The notes: generated by a model not told the origin, from the letters alone. Shown: positions 27,201-36,480, counted from the stretch's first letter. The stretch: 64,000 bases of DNA from Halomicrobium zhouii (GCF_900114435.1 NZ_FOZK01000002.1:186001-250000); one strand, 5' to 3'. A program made the numbers and translations.

Positions 27201-29211
27201 CGACCTCGATCCCAGTGATCTACCGTTCTACGACGACTTCGACAGGCTATGGGAGTGGGAGAAGTCCGGTGACGTTTCAAAGGGGTCGGTGAACGGCGTC
27301 TCTGGAGCGGTTCTCGTCAGTACGAACGACAAGGACGATGACGGGGCCGTGAACGAGAACGACAACTGTCCATCGACGGCGAATTCGGATCAGACCGATA
27401 CCGACGGTGACGGCGACGGAGACGCCTGTGATCCCGACGACGATGGTGATGGCGTTTCTGATGGCGAGGACGCGGCACCGAAGGACCCAGACGTCGGCGA
27501 TGGGGACGAGGGCAACGATGGCGACGACGGCGACGATAGCGGGAGTTGCTACCCACATCCCTCTAACTGCGTCGGCGACGACGACGGTGACGACTCGGAC
27601 GACGGTGACGACTCGGACGACGGTGACGACTCGGACGACGGCGATGGTGGCGACGATAGCGGAAGCTGCTACCCATTACCCTCGAACTGCGTGGGCACGT
27701 CTTCGCTAACCGTCGCGAGTACCACGAACGTGATGAGTACGGTGACTGCGTCCGAGTCCTCGATAGAGCGAGAGGTTCAGGTCCCCGACGGCCAGACTGC
27801 GACGCTGCATACGCGAATCGCGGCGGAGTTAGACAGTTCGGATGCTCGCGTCGAAGTTGCCGTCGTCGACGATGGCCAGACCGAGGTGCTGCATAGCTGG
27901 AGCGGTGACAGGACCTTGGACGACGTGACGGTCACGGGGGAACTCTCCGAGTACGCCGGCGAATCGGTGACGGTCAAAGTGCGGATCGAGGGAGAATCGA
28001 GGGTCGCTATCGGTGATATCGCGACCACTAGATCCGATGACGATGATGGGCTGAGTACGTGGGAAGAAAGGGAACTCAGTGAACATAGTGCGCAATATCG
28101 CAAACCGAACGGCGATATTGCCACCAAAGACATCGCCCTCGATCCGACGGACCCGGATTCCGATGACGACGGTCTAGTTGACGGAAAAGAGATCGATCTC
28201 GTGGAAGACTGCCTCTTCCTCGGGATATATTGTAAGAACGTGCCAGATGTGTATGCTCATCCGAACGTAGAAAACAGTGATGGCGTCGGATATAACGATT
28301 CCCAAGAGTATGAAAACGGGAGTGAGGCTAGCGAGCCCGAGATCATTACAGCTGGCTTCTCCGTTCCGACGTTAACTGACCCGAACGACGGTACGACGAA
28401 ACCGAAGACAGTCGATCAGCTTGAAGAGTGTTGTGGGATCGTCCGCAGATACGAAGGAGAAGGGAGGGGGAACGATCTAGTCTATAGTGCGAGTAAGAGC
28501 ACGTTGGGTGGGTACTCTACGGAGAACTACCTCGTCGAGCAAATCCCGGTCATGATCTACGCGTCTGCAAACGAAGGGGCGCAAGAGAACTTCGACCTGT
28601 CCGAGATGGAGGTCGAACTCCACTGGGACAACGATTACGTCGAAAACGGGCACGTCTCCCTCGTTGGGACCCCGGATTACCAGCTAAGGCCGGGGGAATC
28701 AAAGGTGATTACAGTTAAGGTAGCTGTCCCGCAAACTAATCGGCAAGCCCTCGAGCCCGAGACGGTACAGAAGGCGCTGAATTTGTCTGTTTCGGTCGAA
28801 GGACTGGACGATACGCCAGCCGCACGCGGAGAGGGCAACGGAGAAAGTGCTTCGGTCGAGTACTCCACGCGCGGGAGCTATATTCTCGATGGAACGGCAA
28901 CGACGATCAATGAGGTGAAGAACAAGTACGAAGAGGGGATCGAGATCTCGTTAGCGGTTGAAGGTGGCTTCGCGAAAGCAAAATCGAAAGGAGGCGGTAT
29001 TGGGACCGTGGTGAGGTTTGCGGTCTACGAATATCTAGAAGGAAAGATCCGTGGAAAGCTCAACATGGAGAAACCGGATTCAAAGGATCTAGTACTGAAA
29101 GCGTCAGTGAAAGGGATGAGCTCATTCGCCGAAAAGATAGGTGAATACAAGGACGAACAGGTAACCGTAGAAGTACGGATGACGGGCCCGACTTTCATTC
29201 GGGCAAACTAG
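24220..29211 (+). CDS. Giant secreted TSP3-repeat calcium-binding protein with Lys-rich tract
   Basis: A 1663-residue exported protein. Residues 1-28 form a Sec-type signal peptide. Residues ~214-285 are strikingly basic (repeated GKxKKKGKDK), very unusual in an acidic haloarchaeal proteome, followed by a Thr/Ser/Pro-rich stretch (~286-335) suited to O-glycosylation. Residues ~535-860 hold many thrombospondin type 3 DxDxDG repeats that bind calcium. Residues ~1035-1160 contain DDG repeats flanked by two copies of CYPxPSNCVG. The remaining C-terminal half includes a beta-domain with EYAGESVTVK and ends without a recognised anchor. It is probably a surface or matrix adhesin-like protein. The C-terminal part of the gene (from ~28000) is lower in GC than the start, suggesting a composite origin. 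Its beta-domain plus TSP3 segment resembles the truncated gene at 36498. Confidence 0.8.
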   Translation: MGGQWRKVVAVALSILVLTATAAGPAVGSLQTQTGTESVGNAPTIDDNLSPFEKKQRALELTRNLDPEPGIQQESAERARQHLRNSSASYEYHDPVRVKDPMTFERDAKVVRNLAKFEGTNSADTAHRSARFVVAADDESAEQAIEDARRAYEARKDTMSKGERQSTKAHISNAERALEKSRAAQERASQGSQQSLSFAGISLDSALSTLSVQQAPKAKKGGKNPGKAKGKKKSNGKDKTSKKNDRAEKKNGNGEKKGKARGTQKGKDKKKGKDKQKGKDKAGPETPTESETTPSPTATATSTPSATEANDTATATPPASEATATATTTATETPRKNVRGKQAFKHRANALVKLKIALKQANLALERIDGASEPRVAIESEIDPVWQDGQPDTYYLTGNYTDVVVGEPEPVTVTIGNRSRTVEVISASDSSMANQTFLVELNRTERVTEIEVRAPDAENDLNGTESLLLDGDGLPEHVEREVGSDPLDPDSDVRELDGDQADDGVHDGAAVARSDKLGGIVENGTFLKPTPIVLGKDTDGDGISDERERELGLNASNNDTDGDGISDRYETNGGAHVDTDGDGVLDARDNDSDGDNLPDHFEERNDTDSDLLHDYRDKDDDDDGIPTATEYNDSREFRYDVDFDGVYNWLEADADNDSVADGVEGRTDGDGDGIPDYLDNDRDIDGLPDWYERTVTGTDPANNDSDAQWTARNESGNEILDGAEDFDQDGVNAFTEYRLGLDPRNNDTDGDGLEDGYERSQRLLDPRVADTDGDGVPDGQEDFDDDGLRNIREQAHNTSVVRNDTDGDGLDDGVEVDTHGSDPRDPDSDADGLTDGDEITVGTDPLDPDTDGDGVLDGNETFTTEMSDEETGASVTITGDGNAARGVSISSASNESTGKMGTNRSEPVRKSEIIHLQNRTSFDEANVTIPIADSVNVSEAENLTVYKWDAGSGRMPQPVPTTIDEENRTATATVQNFSHVQVVDGHVAEQLFTVDLDPSDLPFYDDFDRLWEWEKSGDVSKGSVNGVSGAVLVSTNDKDDDGAVNENDNCPSTANSDQTDTDGDGDGDACDPDDDGDGVSDGEDAAPKDPDVGDGDEGNDGDDGDDSGSCYPHPSNCVGDDDGDDSDDGDDSDDGDDSDDGDGGDDSGSCYPLPSNCVGTSSLTVASTTNVMSTVTASESSIEREVQVPDGQTATLHTRIAAELDSSDARVEVAVVDDGQTEVLHSWSGDRTLDDVTVTGELSEYAGESVTVKVRIEGESRVAIGDIATTRSDDDDGLSTWEERELSEHSAQYRKPNGDIATKDIALDPTDPDSDDDGLVDGKEIDLVEDCLFLGIYCKNVPDVYAHPNVENSDGVGYNDSQEYENGSEASEPEIITAGFSVPTLTDPNDGTTKPKTVDQLEECCGIVRRYEGEGRGNDLVYSASKSTLGGYSTENYLVEQIPVMIYASANEGAQENFDLSEMEVELHWDNDYVENGHVSLVGTPDYQLRPGESKVITVKVAVPQTNRQALEPETVQKALNLSVSVEGLDDTPAARGEGNGESASVEYSTRGSYILDGTATTINEVKNKYEEGIEISLAVEGGFAKAKSKGGGIGTVVRFAVYEYLEGKIRGKLNMEKPDSKDLVLKASVKGMSSFAEKIGEYKDEQVTVEVRMTGPTFIRAN
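27580..27633 (+). repeat. Three perfect tandem 18-base repeats inside the TSP3 gene
   Basis: The unit GACGACGGTGACGACTCG (encoding DDGDDS) occurs three times head to tail without mismatch. It lies between two longer imperfect copies of a segment that encodes DDSGSCYPxPSNCVG (about 27534-27576 and 27655-27696). In-frame copy-number change would lengthen or shorten the acidic linker. Confidence 0.9.
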
Positions 29212-29222
29212 CGTGTTTCGAG

Positions 29223-30431
29223 TCACGTCCCTGACGTTCCGAATGCGTACACTTCGTCTCCACCGACGTAAACCGTTCTGTCGGTGACCGCAGGAGTCGT
29301 TACGACCCGTTCCATCCCGAGTCTCCATCGTTCAGTTCCAGAAGAAGCGTTCAACACGTGGAGGGAGCCGTCGTTGGTACCGACGGAGATGGCCTCGTCG
29401 GTGGCTAGCGGCGCCGAGTTGATCGAACTCTCGAACTGGTGTTCCCACTTTGTCTCTCCGGTCCCAGGGTGCAGGGCGTACATCCGGTTACCGGAGGGAG
29501 TTACGAAGACGGTATCGTCCGTCGCTGCCGGCGGAACGTACACGCCGTAGTCGACCGAAATCGCCCACTGACGCCGGCCGGAGAACCGATCCAGACAGTA
29601 AAAGCCGCCGTCGGTGTCCCCGACGTACATCACGTCGTCGGCGATTACCGGGGTGGTAGAAACCGGAGTACCAGTGCCGAACCGCCACGCAACGTCCCCA
29701 GTCGCAGTATCGATCGCGTACAGGTATCCGTCACCGCTACCGACGTAGACTCCGTTTCCGGCAAGTGCTGGTGAGCTATGAACGACACCGTCGGTGCGGT
29801 AGGCCCATCGCTGGTCGCCGGTGTCTGCTTCGAGGCAGTAGAGCCGGGTATCGTGGGAGCCGACGTAGAGCGCGTCTGAACCCACGATCGGTGAGGACAG
29901 GATCATGTCTTCGGTCGAGAACGCCCACCGTTTCGTCCCCGAGTCCGCATCGATGGCGTACACCGTCCCTCCTCTGCTCCCGACGTAGACGGTCCCTTCG
30001 TGAACCACAGGTGAGGACGTCACGGTCGCGTCCGTCGGATAGTGCCACTGGACCCCACCGTCCGATACGTCGATGGCCAGGACCCCGTCGTTCCCGATGA
30101 AGAGCGTTCCATCGACTATTGCAGGGGTGGATTCGAACAGTCCCGAGGAATCACGGGACCACTGCCGAGTCGGTTTCGTCTCCGGGAACGTGGCGTCGGG
30201 ATTGTATCCCGTCCGCCGCCGATCGACGCGGTACGCGGGCTGGATCCCCTCGAGTGCAGGCAACGCCTTCGAAGCAGGTTCGATGGGTCTCGAAAGCTCT
30301 CGCCCCGTCTGCGTGGTTTCTGACTTCGAACCCCCACCATTCCTATCGGAGAGAAAACAACCCGAGAGGGACGTCGTCAACCCCAGAACGCCGCCGTAGA
30401 TGGCTTCCCTTCGGGTAACGACTTCGAACAT
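29223..30431 (-). CDS. PQQ-type beta-propeller Tat lipoprotein
   Basis: The 402-residue protein starts at the ATG at 30431, giving a Tat motif (TRREAIYGG) and lipobox (SLSGC) within the first ~25 residues, so it is a membrane-anchored lipoprotein outside the cell. Residues ~90-400 are seven or so repeats of the PQQ/BamB type with the cadence VYVGSxDGxLYAIDxxTG and RWxF. The longer reading to 30503 adds only an unlikely basic extension. Such proteins are usually scaffolds rather than true quinoproteins. It stands opposite in direction to the TSP3 gene that ends 12 bases away, so the two converge. Confidence 0.85.
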   Translation of the reverse strand: MFEVVTRREAIYGGVLGLTTSLSGCFLSDRNGGGSKSETTQTGRELSRPIEPASKALPALEGIQPAYRVDRRRTGYNPDATFPETKPTRQWSRDSSGLFESTPAIVDGTLFIGNDGVLAIDVSDGGVQWHYPTDATVTSSPVVHEGTVYVGSRGGTVYAIDADSGTKRWAFSTEDMILSSPIVGSDALYVGSHDTRLYCLEADTGDQRWAYRTDGVVHSSPALAGNGVYVGSGDGYLYAIDTATGDVAWRFGTGTPVSTTPVIADDVMYVGDTDGGFYCLDRFSGRRQWAISVDYGVYVPPAATDDTVFVTPSGNRMYALHPGTGETKWEHQFESSINSAPLATDEAISVGTNDGSLHVLNASSGTERWRLGMERVVTTPAVTDRTVYVGGDEVYAFGTSGT

Positions 30432-30533
30432 ACCCAACGAGTGATTACCATACTCAAAGTATTTTCGTATGGGTACCCGGCGGAAGATCGGTCGTGGAAA
30501 CATACAGGGCCCGTGAGCCCTGCTCTTCGGGCG

Positions 30534-30835
30534 TCACTCGTTGACGACGGCGCCCGCGAAGTAGTGGCGGATCCGGCCCTCGGTGGAGTCGGCGACTTTC
30601 ACGAACTCGACGACGCGCTCGCCGGCGTCGAACTCGTCGCGTTCCACCACGACGGTCAGGGACTGCGCCCGGAGGTGGCCGAGGAACGCCTCGATCGGTC
30701 CGGGCGGGCCCCGGACCATCTGTCGCTCGCCGACCGTCTCGCTGTTCGGCGACCTCGCGGATGGTGTCGACGAACTGGAGCAGGATGGACTCGCCGAGGT
30801 CGTGAATGAGGAATGGACATGAGTACACCGTCCTT
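30534..30835 (-). pseudogene. Short frameshifted gene remnant
   Basis: Two minus-strand frames hold complementary protein-like parts: FLIHDLGESILLQFVDTIRE (near 30820-30750) and ERQMVRGPPGPIEAFLGHLR (near 30730-30670), the latter continuing to 30537. They read as one ~95-residue protein interrupted by a shift near 30740. The family is not recognised. The flanks 30432-30533 and 30836-31149 contain no supported gene. Confidence 0.35.
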
Positions 30836-31149
30836 GGAGCAACTGTATCGCGAGAAGTGCCTAAGTTACTGTAAAGGACTGAGCAGATATATGAATCAGG
30901 AACCGAATTGGCTGCCCGTCACGCCACGGATCCAGCCAGTACAAAATAGGTTAATACGCAATAATAACTGTGTATATGACCGGATCCAGGGACTATGATA
31001 ATCCACTTCATACGGAGGACATGGTAGAACATTCCGTTCAAAGAGAACTAGTAGCTTCTCGATCAAGTCCAGAGAGAAGGACGGGACCTGGCCAAGTATG
31101 GGCACATGAATATGACTGGGCCATCTGTAACCGTATCAAACTGAGCCCG

Positions 31150-31365
31150 ATGTTCAGGTCTCACCCGAAAGTCGTAATCGGCGTCGTGCTCTTGGGAACT
31201 GCCCTGACAGTCGCCGCTGTACGAGTGATCGACGGATCGCCGAAAGAAGTCCCTGTGGAGCGCTTCGATGTAGCCTACGAAATCAAGACTAAAGAGACAA
31301 ATAGCGACCTACGTGGTTATGAGAAGCCTGGAATTACAGGACCAAAGATTACCGTCTCTGGGTAA
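31150..31365 (+). CDS. Small exported protein, possibly a truncated family member
   Basis: This 71-residue reading starts at the ATG at 31150 with a hydrophobic segment (residues ~8-24) that can be a signal or anchor, then an acidic-basic mixed tail. It lies six bases before the next gene, which begins in the same way (short basic start, membrane segment, then SPAE or SPKE). It may be a truncated copy of that exported family rather than an independent gene. The upstream in-frame extension to 30970 has no hydrophobic start and looks non-coding. Base composition is lower in GC than the left half of the window. Confidence 0.4.
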   Translation: MFRSHPKVVIGVVLLGTALTVAAVRVIDGSPKEVPVERFDVAYEIKTKETNSDLRGYEKPGITGPKITVSG

Positions 31366-31371
31366 GTATCC

Positions 31372-32133
31372 ATGAAACGAAGCCAATATGGCTGGGTTCT
31401 AGTGCTGGTCCTCTTTGTCGCGGTATCAGTAGTCGCAGTTATTCAAGTCGCTGCGGACTCTCCTGCCGAAACGGGGCCTGACTCACAGTTGCAGAATGAC
31501 TTGGATCCGAGCGACACCGTCACGCACGCACTCGAGCGGACAGATGCGACGAGTCGAACTGAGCGCATCCGAATCGACAAGTACAGTCATTCGGGCGAAA
31601 ACTCGATCTCGTTCTACCGAGTTGCCCGGTACGATCGGACACCACGACGCTACTCGATGACCCAACCGTACCACGGCGAGCTTCCCGCCGACCCCTCTCT
31701 AAGTACCTATATACAGGGCGAAACTGCGTGGCTCAAACAGGGCCGCGGCGGTGACTGGCGTAACCCGATCCAGGCACCGGTGTCGCAGGTACACCGATAT
31801 CGAGGCGGGAACCTCTCGAATCAGTCCGTGAGCGTCGTCTCCCGAAATCGAACTCACGCCACGTACAACGTCAGCGGCCCACAGGCTGTGGAGATGGTCT
31901 ATATTCGCGGGGTGAAGCACGTCTGCTGTCGGGACAATCCGGCGCAGATGACTGTTGACACGGAGACCGGACGACTGGAGAGACTGGTTATCTACAATGA
32001 GTTGGGGACCGAAGTGACGATCAGGTATTCGGGCTACGGGCGGACTGACGTTGAGCGGCCCCGAGACATTCCAGATGATCCGGTTCGGGTTTTCATCGCC
32101 GATTTCAGACGCGGCCCACTATTTCGAATGTGA
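31372..32133 (+). CDS. Exported LolA-like haloarchaeal protein (copy 1)
   Basis: The 253-residue protein has an N-terminal hydrophobic segment (residues ~7-28) and an extracellular body with many N-glycosylation sequons (NLS, NQS, NRT, NVS). The pattern of beta-strands ending in DTETGRLERLVIY resembles LolA-like or DUF7537-type haloarchaeal lipoproteins, although no lipobox is visible. It ends in a segment with VERPRDIP that is matched by VERPRGTQ in the gene at 33570, so the two are paralogues. Each is followed by a PQQ-type propeller gene, suggesting that the pair forms a repeated functional unit at the cell surface. Confidence 0.6.
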   Translation: MKRSQYGWVLVLVLFVAVSVVAVIQVAADSPAETGPDSQLQNDLDPSDTVTHALERTDATSRTERIRIDKYSHSGENSISFYRVARYDRTPRRYSMTQPYHGELPADPSLSTYIQGETAWLKQGRGGDWRNPIQAPVSQVHRYRGGNLSNQSVSVVSRNRTHATYNVSGPQAVEMVYIRGVKHVCCRDNPAQMTVDTETGRLERLVIYNELGTEVTIRYSGYGRTDVERPRDIPDDPVRVFIADFRRGPLFRM

Positions 32134-32385
32134 AGGTGATCATCGCGACAATCACGTGTCATTGTCGGCCGTTCGAGCCATTAACTGTCTACGGGAGGAC
32201 CAGAGATATCGAACGTCGGTGCGATTATCTTCTGAGGGGACGTCTTCTGTTTCTCGTGCCTATCTTGCTTCTCAGAACGAGATTCTAGATAGAATCCCAG
32301 AAGCTTTTGACGATGCCGAGAATGCACGGAGAGACACGAACCGAACTAGACGAGATGGACACCGATATGACAATCTACGGGTGAC

Positions 32386-33447
32386 ATGAATCGGCGAGAG
32401 TTCCTCAGTACGGCGGCGCTGGCGACGACACTCACAGCCGGCTGTTCGCGTGTCACTGGAGACGGTGATCGCGGTATCGAGTGGAAGATTGAGGTCGGCG
32501 ACGCCCTTCCCGCCCAGATAGTCGGTAGCGACGACTCGGTGTACGTGGGGGCGGATTCGAAGATATACAGATTATCCGCCGCCACTGGGGAACCAAAGTG
32601 GATTTACGATGGTGCAGGGGATTCTTATCTTCGAGTGCACCTGCACGACGAAACCGTTTACGGCGGCTGGTTCCGGGACGGTGTCGTCGCTGTCGATGCT
32701 GAGTCGGGGAACCACCGATGGAGCGTCCAACCGTTGGACTCCGCCTCGGGGGTCACTGGACTTGGGTCCCATCCAGGCACTGACGCTATCTACTACAACG
32801 ATCTCGACGGCGTCGCAGTGGCACTCGATCCGACAGATGGCGAACTCTTGTGGTACTATGATACCGGTGGGACGCTACGCGATGGGCCGGTAGTAACGCG
32901 CGACTCCGTATACGTTGCGAGTGAAGATGGTGTCCTGTACGCACTGGCCGCGGACACCGGTGAGAAGCGATGGCAGTACGACACCGGTAGCAAAAACGTG
33001 CTGGCCCCGACTGTCGCGAACGGCACGGTCTACGTGGGCCCCCAAGACGCCACACTGTACGCGGTCGATTCGAAAGATGGAACGGAGCGCTGGCAGTACT
33101 CGACCACCACGGAAAAGTGGCTTGCCCCGACGGTCGACGGCGACGTCGCGTACCTGGCGACGTTCGACGGCGACGTCGAGAAGATCGACTTGCAAACCCG
33201 TGAACGCATCTGGCACAACGGCGGGCAAGGCCGCTCTGTCGTGCCACCCGGTGTCGGTCCGGACAACGTCTACATCGGCGGCCCAAATAGGCTAGTCGGC
33301 ATATCGAAATCGACCGGTGAGACGGTTTCCGTGGTAAAGACCGGGGAGATCGAACACTCGAGCTTCCACCAGACGCCTCTCGTGAGTACCGACCGAGTGA
33401 TATCTGGGAATACCGGGGGATTCGTCTTTGCGACCCCACGGACCTAG
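32386..33447 (+). CDS. PQQ-type beta-propeller Tat lipoprotein
   Basis: This is a 353-residue protein with a Tat signal (NRREFLST) and lipobox (TAGC, Cys ~20), then ~7 PQQ/BamB-type repeats (VYVGxDSKIYRLSAATGEPKW and similar). It is expected to be lipid-anchored on the outside. It follows the exported LolA-like gene by 250 bases that hold no clear gene. Members of this propeller family mostly act as protein scaffolds; no catalytic residue can be assigned. Its repeats are closer in spacing to those of the protein at 29223 than to the long fusion at 19034, as judged by eye only. Confidence 0.85.
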   Translation: MNRREFLSTAALATTLTAGCSRVTGDGDRGIEWKIEVGDALPAQIVGSDDSVYVGADSKIYRLSAATGEPKWIYDGAGDSYLRVHLHDETVYGGWFRDGVVAVDAESGNHRWSVQPLDSASGVTGLGSHPGTDAIYYNDLDGVAVALDPTDGELLWYYDTGGTLRDGPVVTRDSVYVASEDGVLYALAADTGEKRWQYDTGSKNVLAPTVANGTVYVGPQDATLYAVDSKDGTERWQYSTTTEKWLAPTVDGDVAYLATFDGDVEKIDLQTRERIWHNGGQGRSVVPPGVGPDNVYIGGPNRLVGISKSTGETVSVVKTGEIEHSSFHQTPLVSTDRVISGNTGGFVFATPRT

Positions 33448-33569
33448 CCAGGGTTACAATCCCACGTAACAACTGCCGAGGAGTAGCGCTGATAGATTCA
33501 GAGACAAAACCTCACTCGAAACGGCAATAGTAACGAACCAGTCACAAAACAAGATATTTTAGAACGACT

Positions 33570-34331
33570 ATGTTCACAAAATCACACTCACGACGATACC
33601 TACTTTTGGCTCTCTTGCTCCTCCTTACAGCCGTGGCTGGTGTACGAATAGCAGATGTGGCCGATTCACATTCGGTTCCGGCGAAAACCGCGAGCAGTTC
33701 GACGGAGGCTGAAGCGCTTTCGGCGATTCATCGAACGGCCAACATGGATCACACTGTAAAAGGGCGGACGAGCGATAGCGCGAGCCCCACGGTAACGGAA
33801 CATAAACTGCGCATTGATAATAGCCGAGAGAGGTATCTCATGGTGTTACAGGAGGTCAATTCGACCGGGAGTATTCAGTGGGCATCCGCTCAATTCGGAA
33901 CAGAAGGGAGCGGGTGGACGAACGAAAACTACTCCGGCAGCGGGAACTGGCACGAAGCCCATTCGCTTCGATATACGGGCCCGATGTCGATCGTCGCACC
34001 AGCGCCCATCCGGCAAACTGAGCTATCTGTACTTTCCTCGAATCAGACGACGCTCGTGCTACAAGCCGGAAACGACACAGCAGTGAACTCAGCGGTGACC
34101 GGTGTGAGTGCTTTCGATCTCCCACAGTCATACAATTCCACGCTGACGATCGTCATCGACCGTCAGAACCAGACCCTCTCTCGGATTGCGGTCGACTCAG
34201 TTGGGGAAAAACAGAATAGATCGTTCAGGCTGGTGTATCGATACGTCGATGTCGGTGAAACACGCGTTGAAAGACCTCGCGGTACGCAATTCTCCATGAA
34301 GGAGATAATCGGAGATATTGTATATGGTTAA
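33570..34331 (+). CDS. Exported LolA-like haloarchaeal protein (copy 2)
   Basis: This 253-residue paralogue of the 31372 gene has the same length, an N-terminal membrane segment (~residues 9-27), a Ser/Thr-rich ectodomain with several N-x-S/T sequons, a strand pair with LTIVIDRQNQTLSRI and the shared VERPRG ending. No lipobox is seen. The ATG is preceded by an AT-rich stretch (AAGATATTTTAG, ~33549-33560) that can act as promoter. It is followed 89 bases later by another PQQ-type propeller gene, repeating the order of the previous pair. Confidence 0.6.
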   Translation: MFTKSHSRRYLLLALLLLLTAVAGVRIADVADSHSVPAKTASSSTEAEALSAIHRTANMDHTVKGRTSDSASPTVTEHKLRIDNSRERYLMVLQEVNSTGSIQWASAQFGTEGSGWTNENYSGSGNWHEAHSLRYTGPMSIVAPAPIRQTELSVLSSNQTTLVLQAGNDTAVNSAVTGVSAFDLPQSYNSTLTIVIDRQNQTLSRIAVDSVGEKQNRSFRLVYRYVDVGETRVERPRGTQFSMKEIIGDIVYG

Positions 34332-34420
34332 AACGGAACGAACCTTTTCTTTCGGGTGGGGATGCACTGCAACTACAGACGGACTATAGTACAGAATAAC
34401 CAGTCACGAGGCAACTCTAA

Positions 34421-35689
34421 ATGACAAAATGCCGGCGTAGAGCGTTCCTGGCAGCACTTGGCGGTACCGCGCTCGTCGCGCGGACAGTCGAGGCTGCGCC
34501 GTTGACGAGATCGTGGCCCGCTCCGTTAGCCGACCGCCAGAATTCCGGACATGCTTCGGTAGCCGCACCAGAGGGCACGCTCGGTGTCAATTGGCGCCAG
34601 TCGTTCGATTCACGTCCATATGTCGCCCCGGTTCCCTACGGGAGTAACTGCTACGTATCGACAGAGGATGGCCGCGTCGTAGCTCTCGAAACGGCGACAG
34701 GTACCGAACAGTGGTCGACGTCTCTCGGTGAGACGCCGTTCTTGTTCATCAATCCCACCGACCAGCGGCTGTTCTTTCCGACAGAACAGGGATCTATTTA
34801 CTGTCTGGACAGAGCAACCGGAGAGCAAATCTGGCGCCGCGACATCGGCGGACCGATAGAGACGCCGTTACAGTTCGACGGGTCGCAGCTCTTCTTCGGA
34901 ACGACAGCTACCGACGGCCCGGGAACAGTCCTGGCCCTCAATGCTGTGGACGGGACGCCTCGATGGGAATCGGCACTCCCGACGCTAACTAAGTCAGCTC
35001 CCGTTCTCTTCGGTGATTCGGTAATTGTGCGAGACCAATCTGGAGACGTGCTCGCTTTCGACCAGGAGACGGGAGACCAGCAATGGGACCGGACCTTCGA
35101 GACACATAGTCTTGGCTGGAGTTTCCAAGGACCGCTCGTGAAAAACGAACGCGTCTATACCTACGGCGTGGACACCACTGCGTCGCAGGACAACAGGCTC
35201 ATCGCACTCGAGGCGACAGATGGAACGACCGCATGGCAACGGGAGATATCGGCCCCTGTCTCGATGCTGGCTTCCTCGCCAGATCATCTCTTCAGTGTGC
35301 ACAGAGAGAGTCTCCACGCGGTCGCCCCGAGGGACGGCACGATTCGCTGGCGGCGAAAACTGACGGGGCAGTCCAACGTGCTCAGTGTGAACGGTGCTGT
35401 TTACGTCACGAACGCTAATTCAGTCACGGTGTACGACACAGAAGACGGGCGTGAAGTGAACCAATTCAAATTAGACGGACTGCTCCAGGGCTACGTCCCT
35501 AGGGGGAGGGGCGAGGAGTCCTTCGTCGGTAGACAACGCCCCGTACCCGGCGGGCTACTGGGGATGACAGAAGAAGCGATCTACGCACTCGGTGGAGGTC
35601 AGGGTGGACAGGATTCGCTCGGTCTGGCAGGTGGTTTTGGCGTCGCCGGTCTGTGTTTGTACGCGCTGCATCGCTGGCGTGATAGATAG
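34421..35689 (+). CDS. PQQ-type beta-propeller protein with Tat signal and C-terminal anchor
   Basis: The 422-residue protein has a Tat motif (CRRRAFLAALGG) but no lipobox Cys after it; instead the C terminus has a hydrophobic segment (GLAGGFGVAGLCLYAL) ending in basic residues (RWRDR), a tripartite anchor reminiscent of archaeal C-terminal sorting signals without a PGF motif. Between them lie ~7 PQQ-type repeats. It is therefore probably anchored at its C terminus, unlike the two neighbouring lipoprotein propellers. It closes the series of alternating exported and propeller genes. Confidence 0.8.
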   Translation: MTKCRRRAFLAALGGTALVARTVEAAPLTRSWPAPLADRQNSGHASVAAPEGTLGVNWRQSFDSRPYVAPVPYGSNCYVSTEDGRVVALETATGTEQWSTSLGETPFLFINPTDQRLFFPTEQGSIYCLDRATGEQIWRRDIGGPIETPLQFDGSQLFFGTTATDGPGTVLALNAVDGTPRWESALPTLTKSAPVLFGDSVIVRDQSGDVLAFDQETGDQQWDRTFETHSLGWSFQGPLVKNERVYTYGVDTTASQDNRLIALEATDGTTAWQREISAPVSMLASSPDHLFSVHRESLHAVAPRDGTIRWRRKLTGQSNVLSVNGAVYVTNANSVTVYDTEDGREVNQFKLDGLLQGYVPRGRGEESFVGRQRPVPGGLLGMTEEAIYALGGGQGGQDSLGLAGGFGVAGLCLYALHRWRDR

Positions 35690-35819
35690 TCAAGACAAAG
35701 CCACGAGAAGAATAGCTACACGGACATCCTCTCTGGCCGATTCGACGTTCACAAACAGTGATGATCGCCGGAGAGTATGTTATGGCGTAATTGACCCTAC
35801 CGAACACCCAATCAAAGGA

Positions 35820-36480
35820 TTACGAATAACTCGTCAATCGCGCGTTCTGTGTCTCTCGGAGGTAGCGTTTGATCCGTTCACGGTCCCAGTCCAGTGGTGA
35901 GAGAACACTCTCGGCCGCCCGGAAGAGCAGATCGACGTAGAACGCTTGGTCGTATTCGTCTGCTTCGAACGGAAGTCGGACTCGCTCACGACTTCGCTTC
36001 TCGTCGTCGACGACGACGTACTTGACGTCCTGGCCAGGTGAGCGCTCCATCCCGTGGTCCTGGTATCGCTGCAGGGCGTCGACGGTCCGATTCTGTTGCT
36101 GGTAGGCGTCGAGGGGTTTCGAAATGCGCGTCTGGATCGTTAGCTTCTCCGGGTCGACCGACCCACTTCGGACGTCGTTCAGGTGCCGAGCCAGTCGGTC
36201 GACGACTGGCTCCGGCTCGCGGTGCTCGTGGAGCGAATCGATGAGGTCACGCTGGACGTTTGCGATGTATTCGGGCGTCGAACGCTGGCGAAGCTCGATA
36301 CCGCGGTACTTGTACTCGTCGCGGTCGGCGAACTTTCCGAAGTACTTCGTGAGGGCGCCACGCTGGCCGTCTTTGGTCGGGACAAAGCAGACCCACTCGA
36401 AGTCGTCCTCGTGTTCCAGGTCGATCTTTTGCTCACGAGAGATGACGTCATTCGTGTAGACGAGGGCTGTCCGGTCCGCG
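35820..36480 (-). pseudogene. C-terminal fragment of a family-B DNA polymerase
   Basis: About 220 residues read as the thumb end of an archaeal family-B polymerase: KYFGKF, then YKYRGIELRQRSTPEYI, and a YVVVDDEKRSRER segment near the C terminus. The catalytic palm motifs (SLYPS, DTD) are absent because the upstream part is missing; beyond ~36480 the frame is antisense to the TSP3-type gene. Haloarchaea carry accessory PolB copies on plasmids and integrated elements, so this may be a relic of one. It is truncated at a joint with the next feature and cannot be a working polymerase. Confidence 0.6.
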
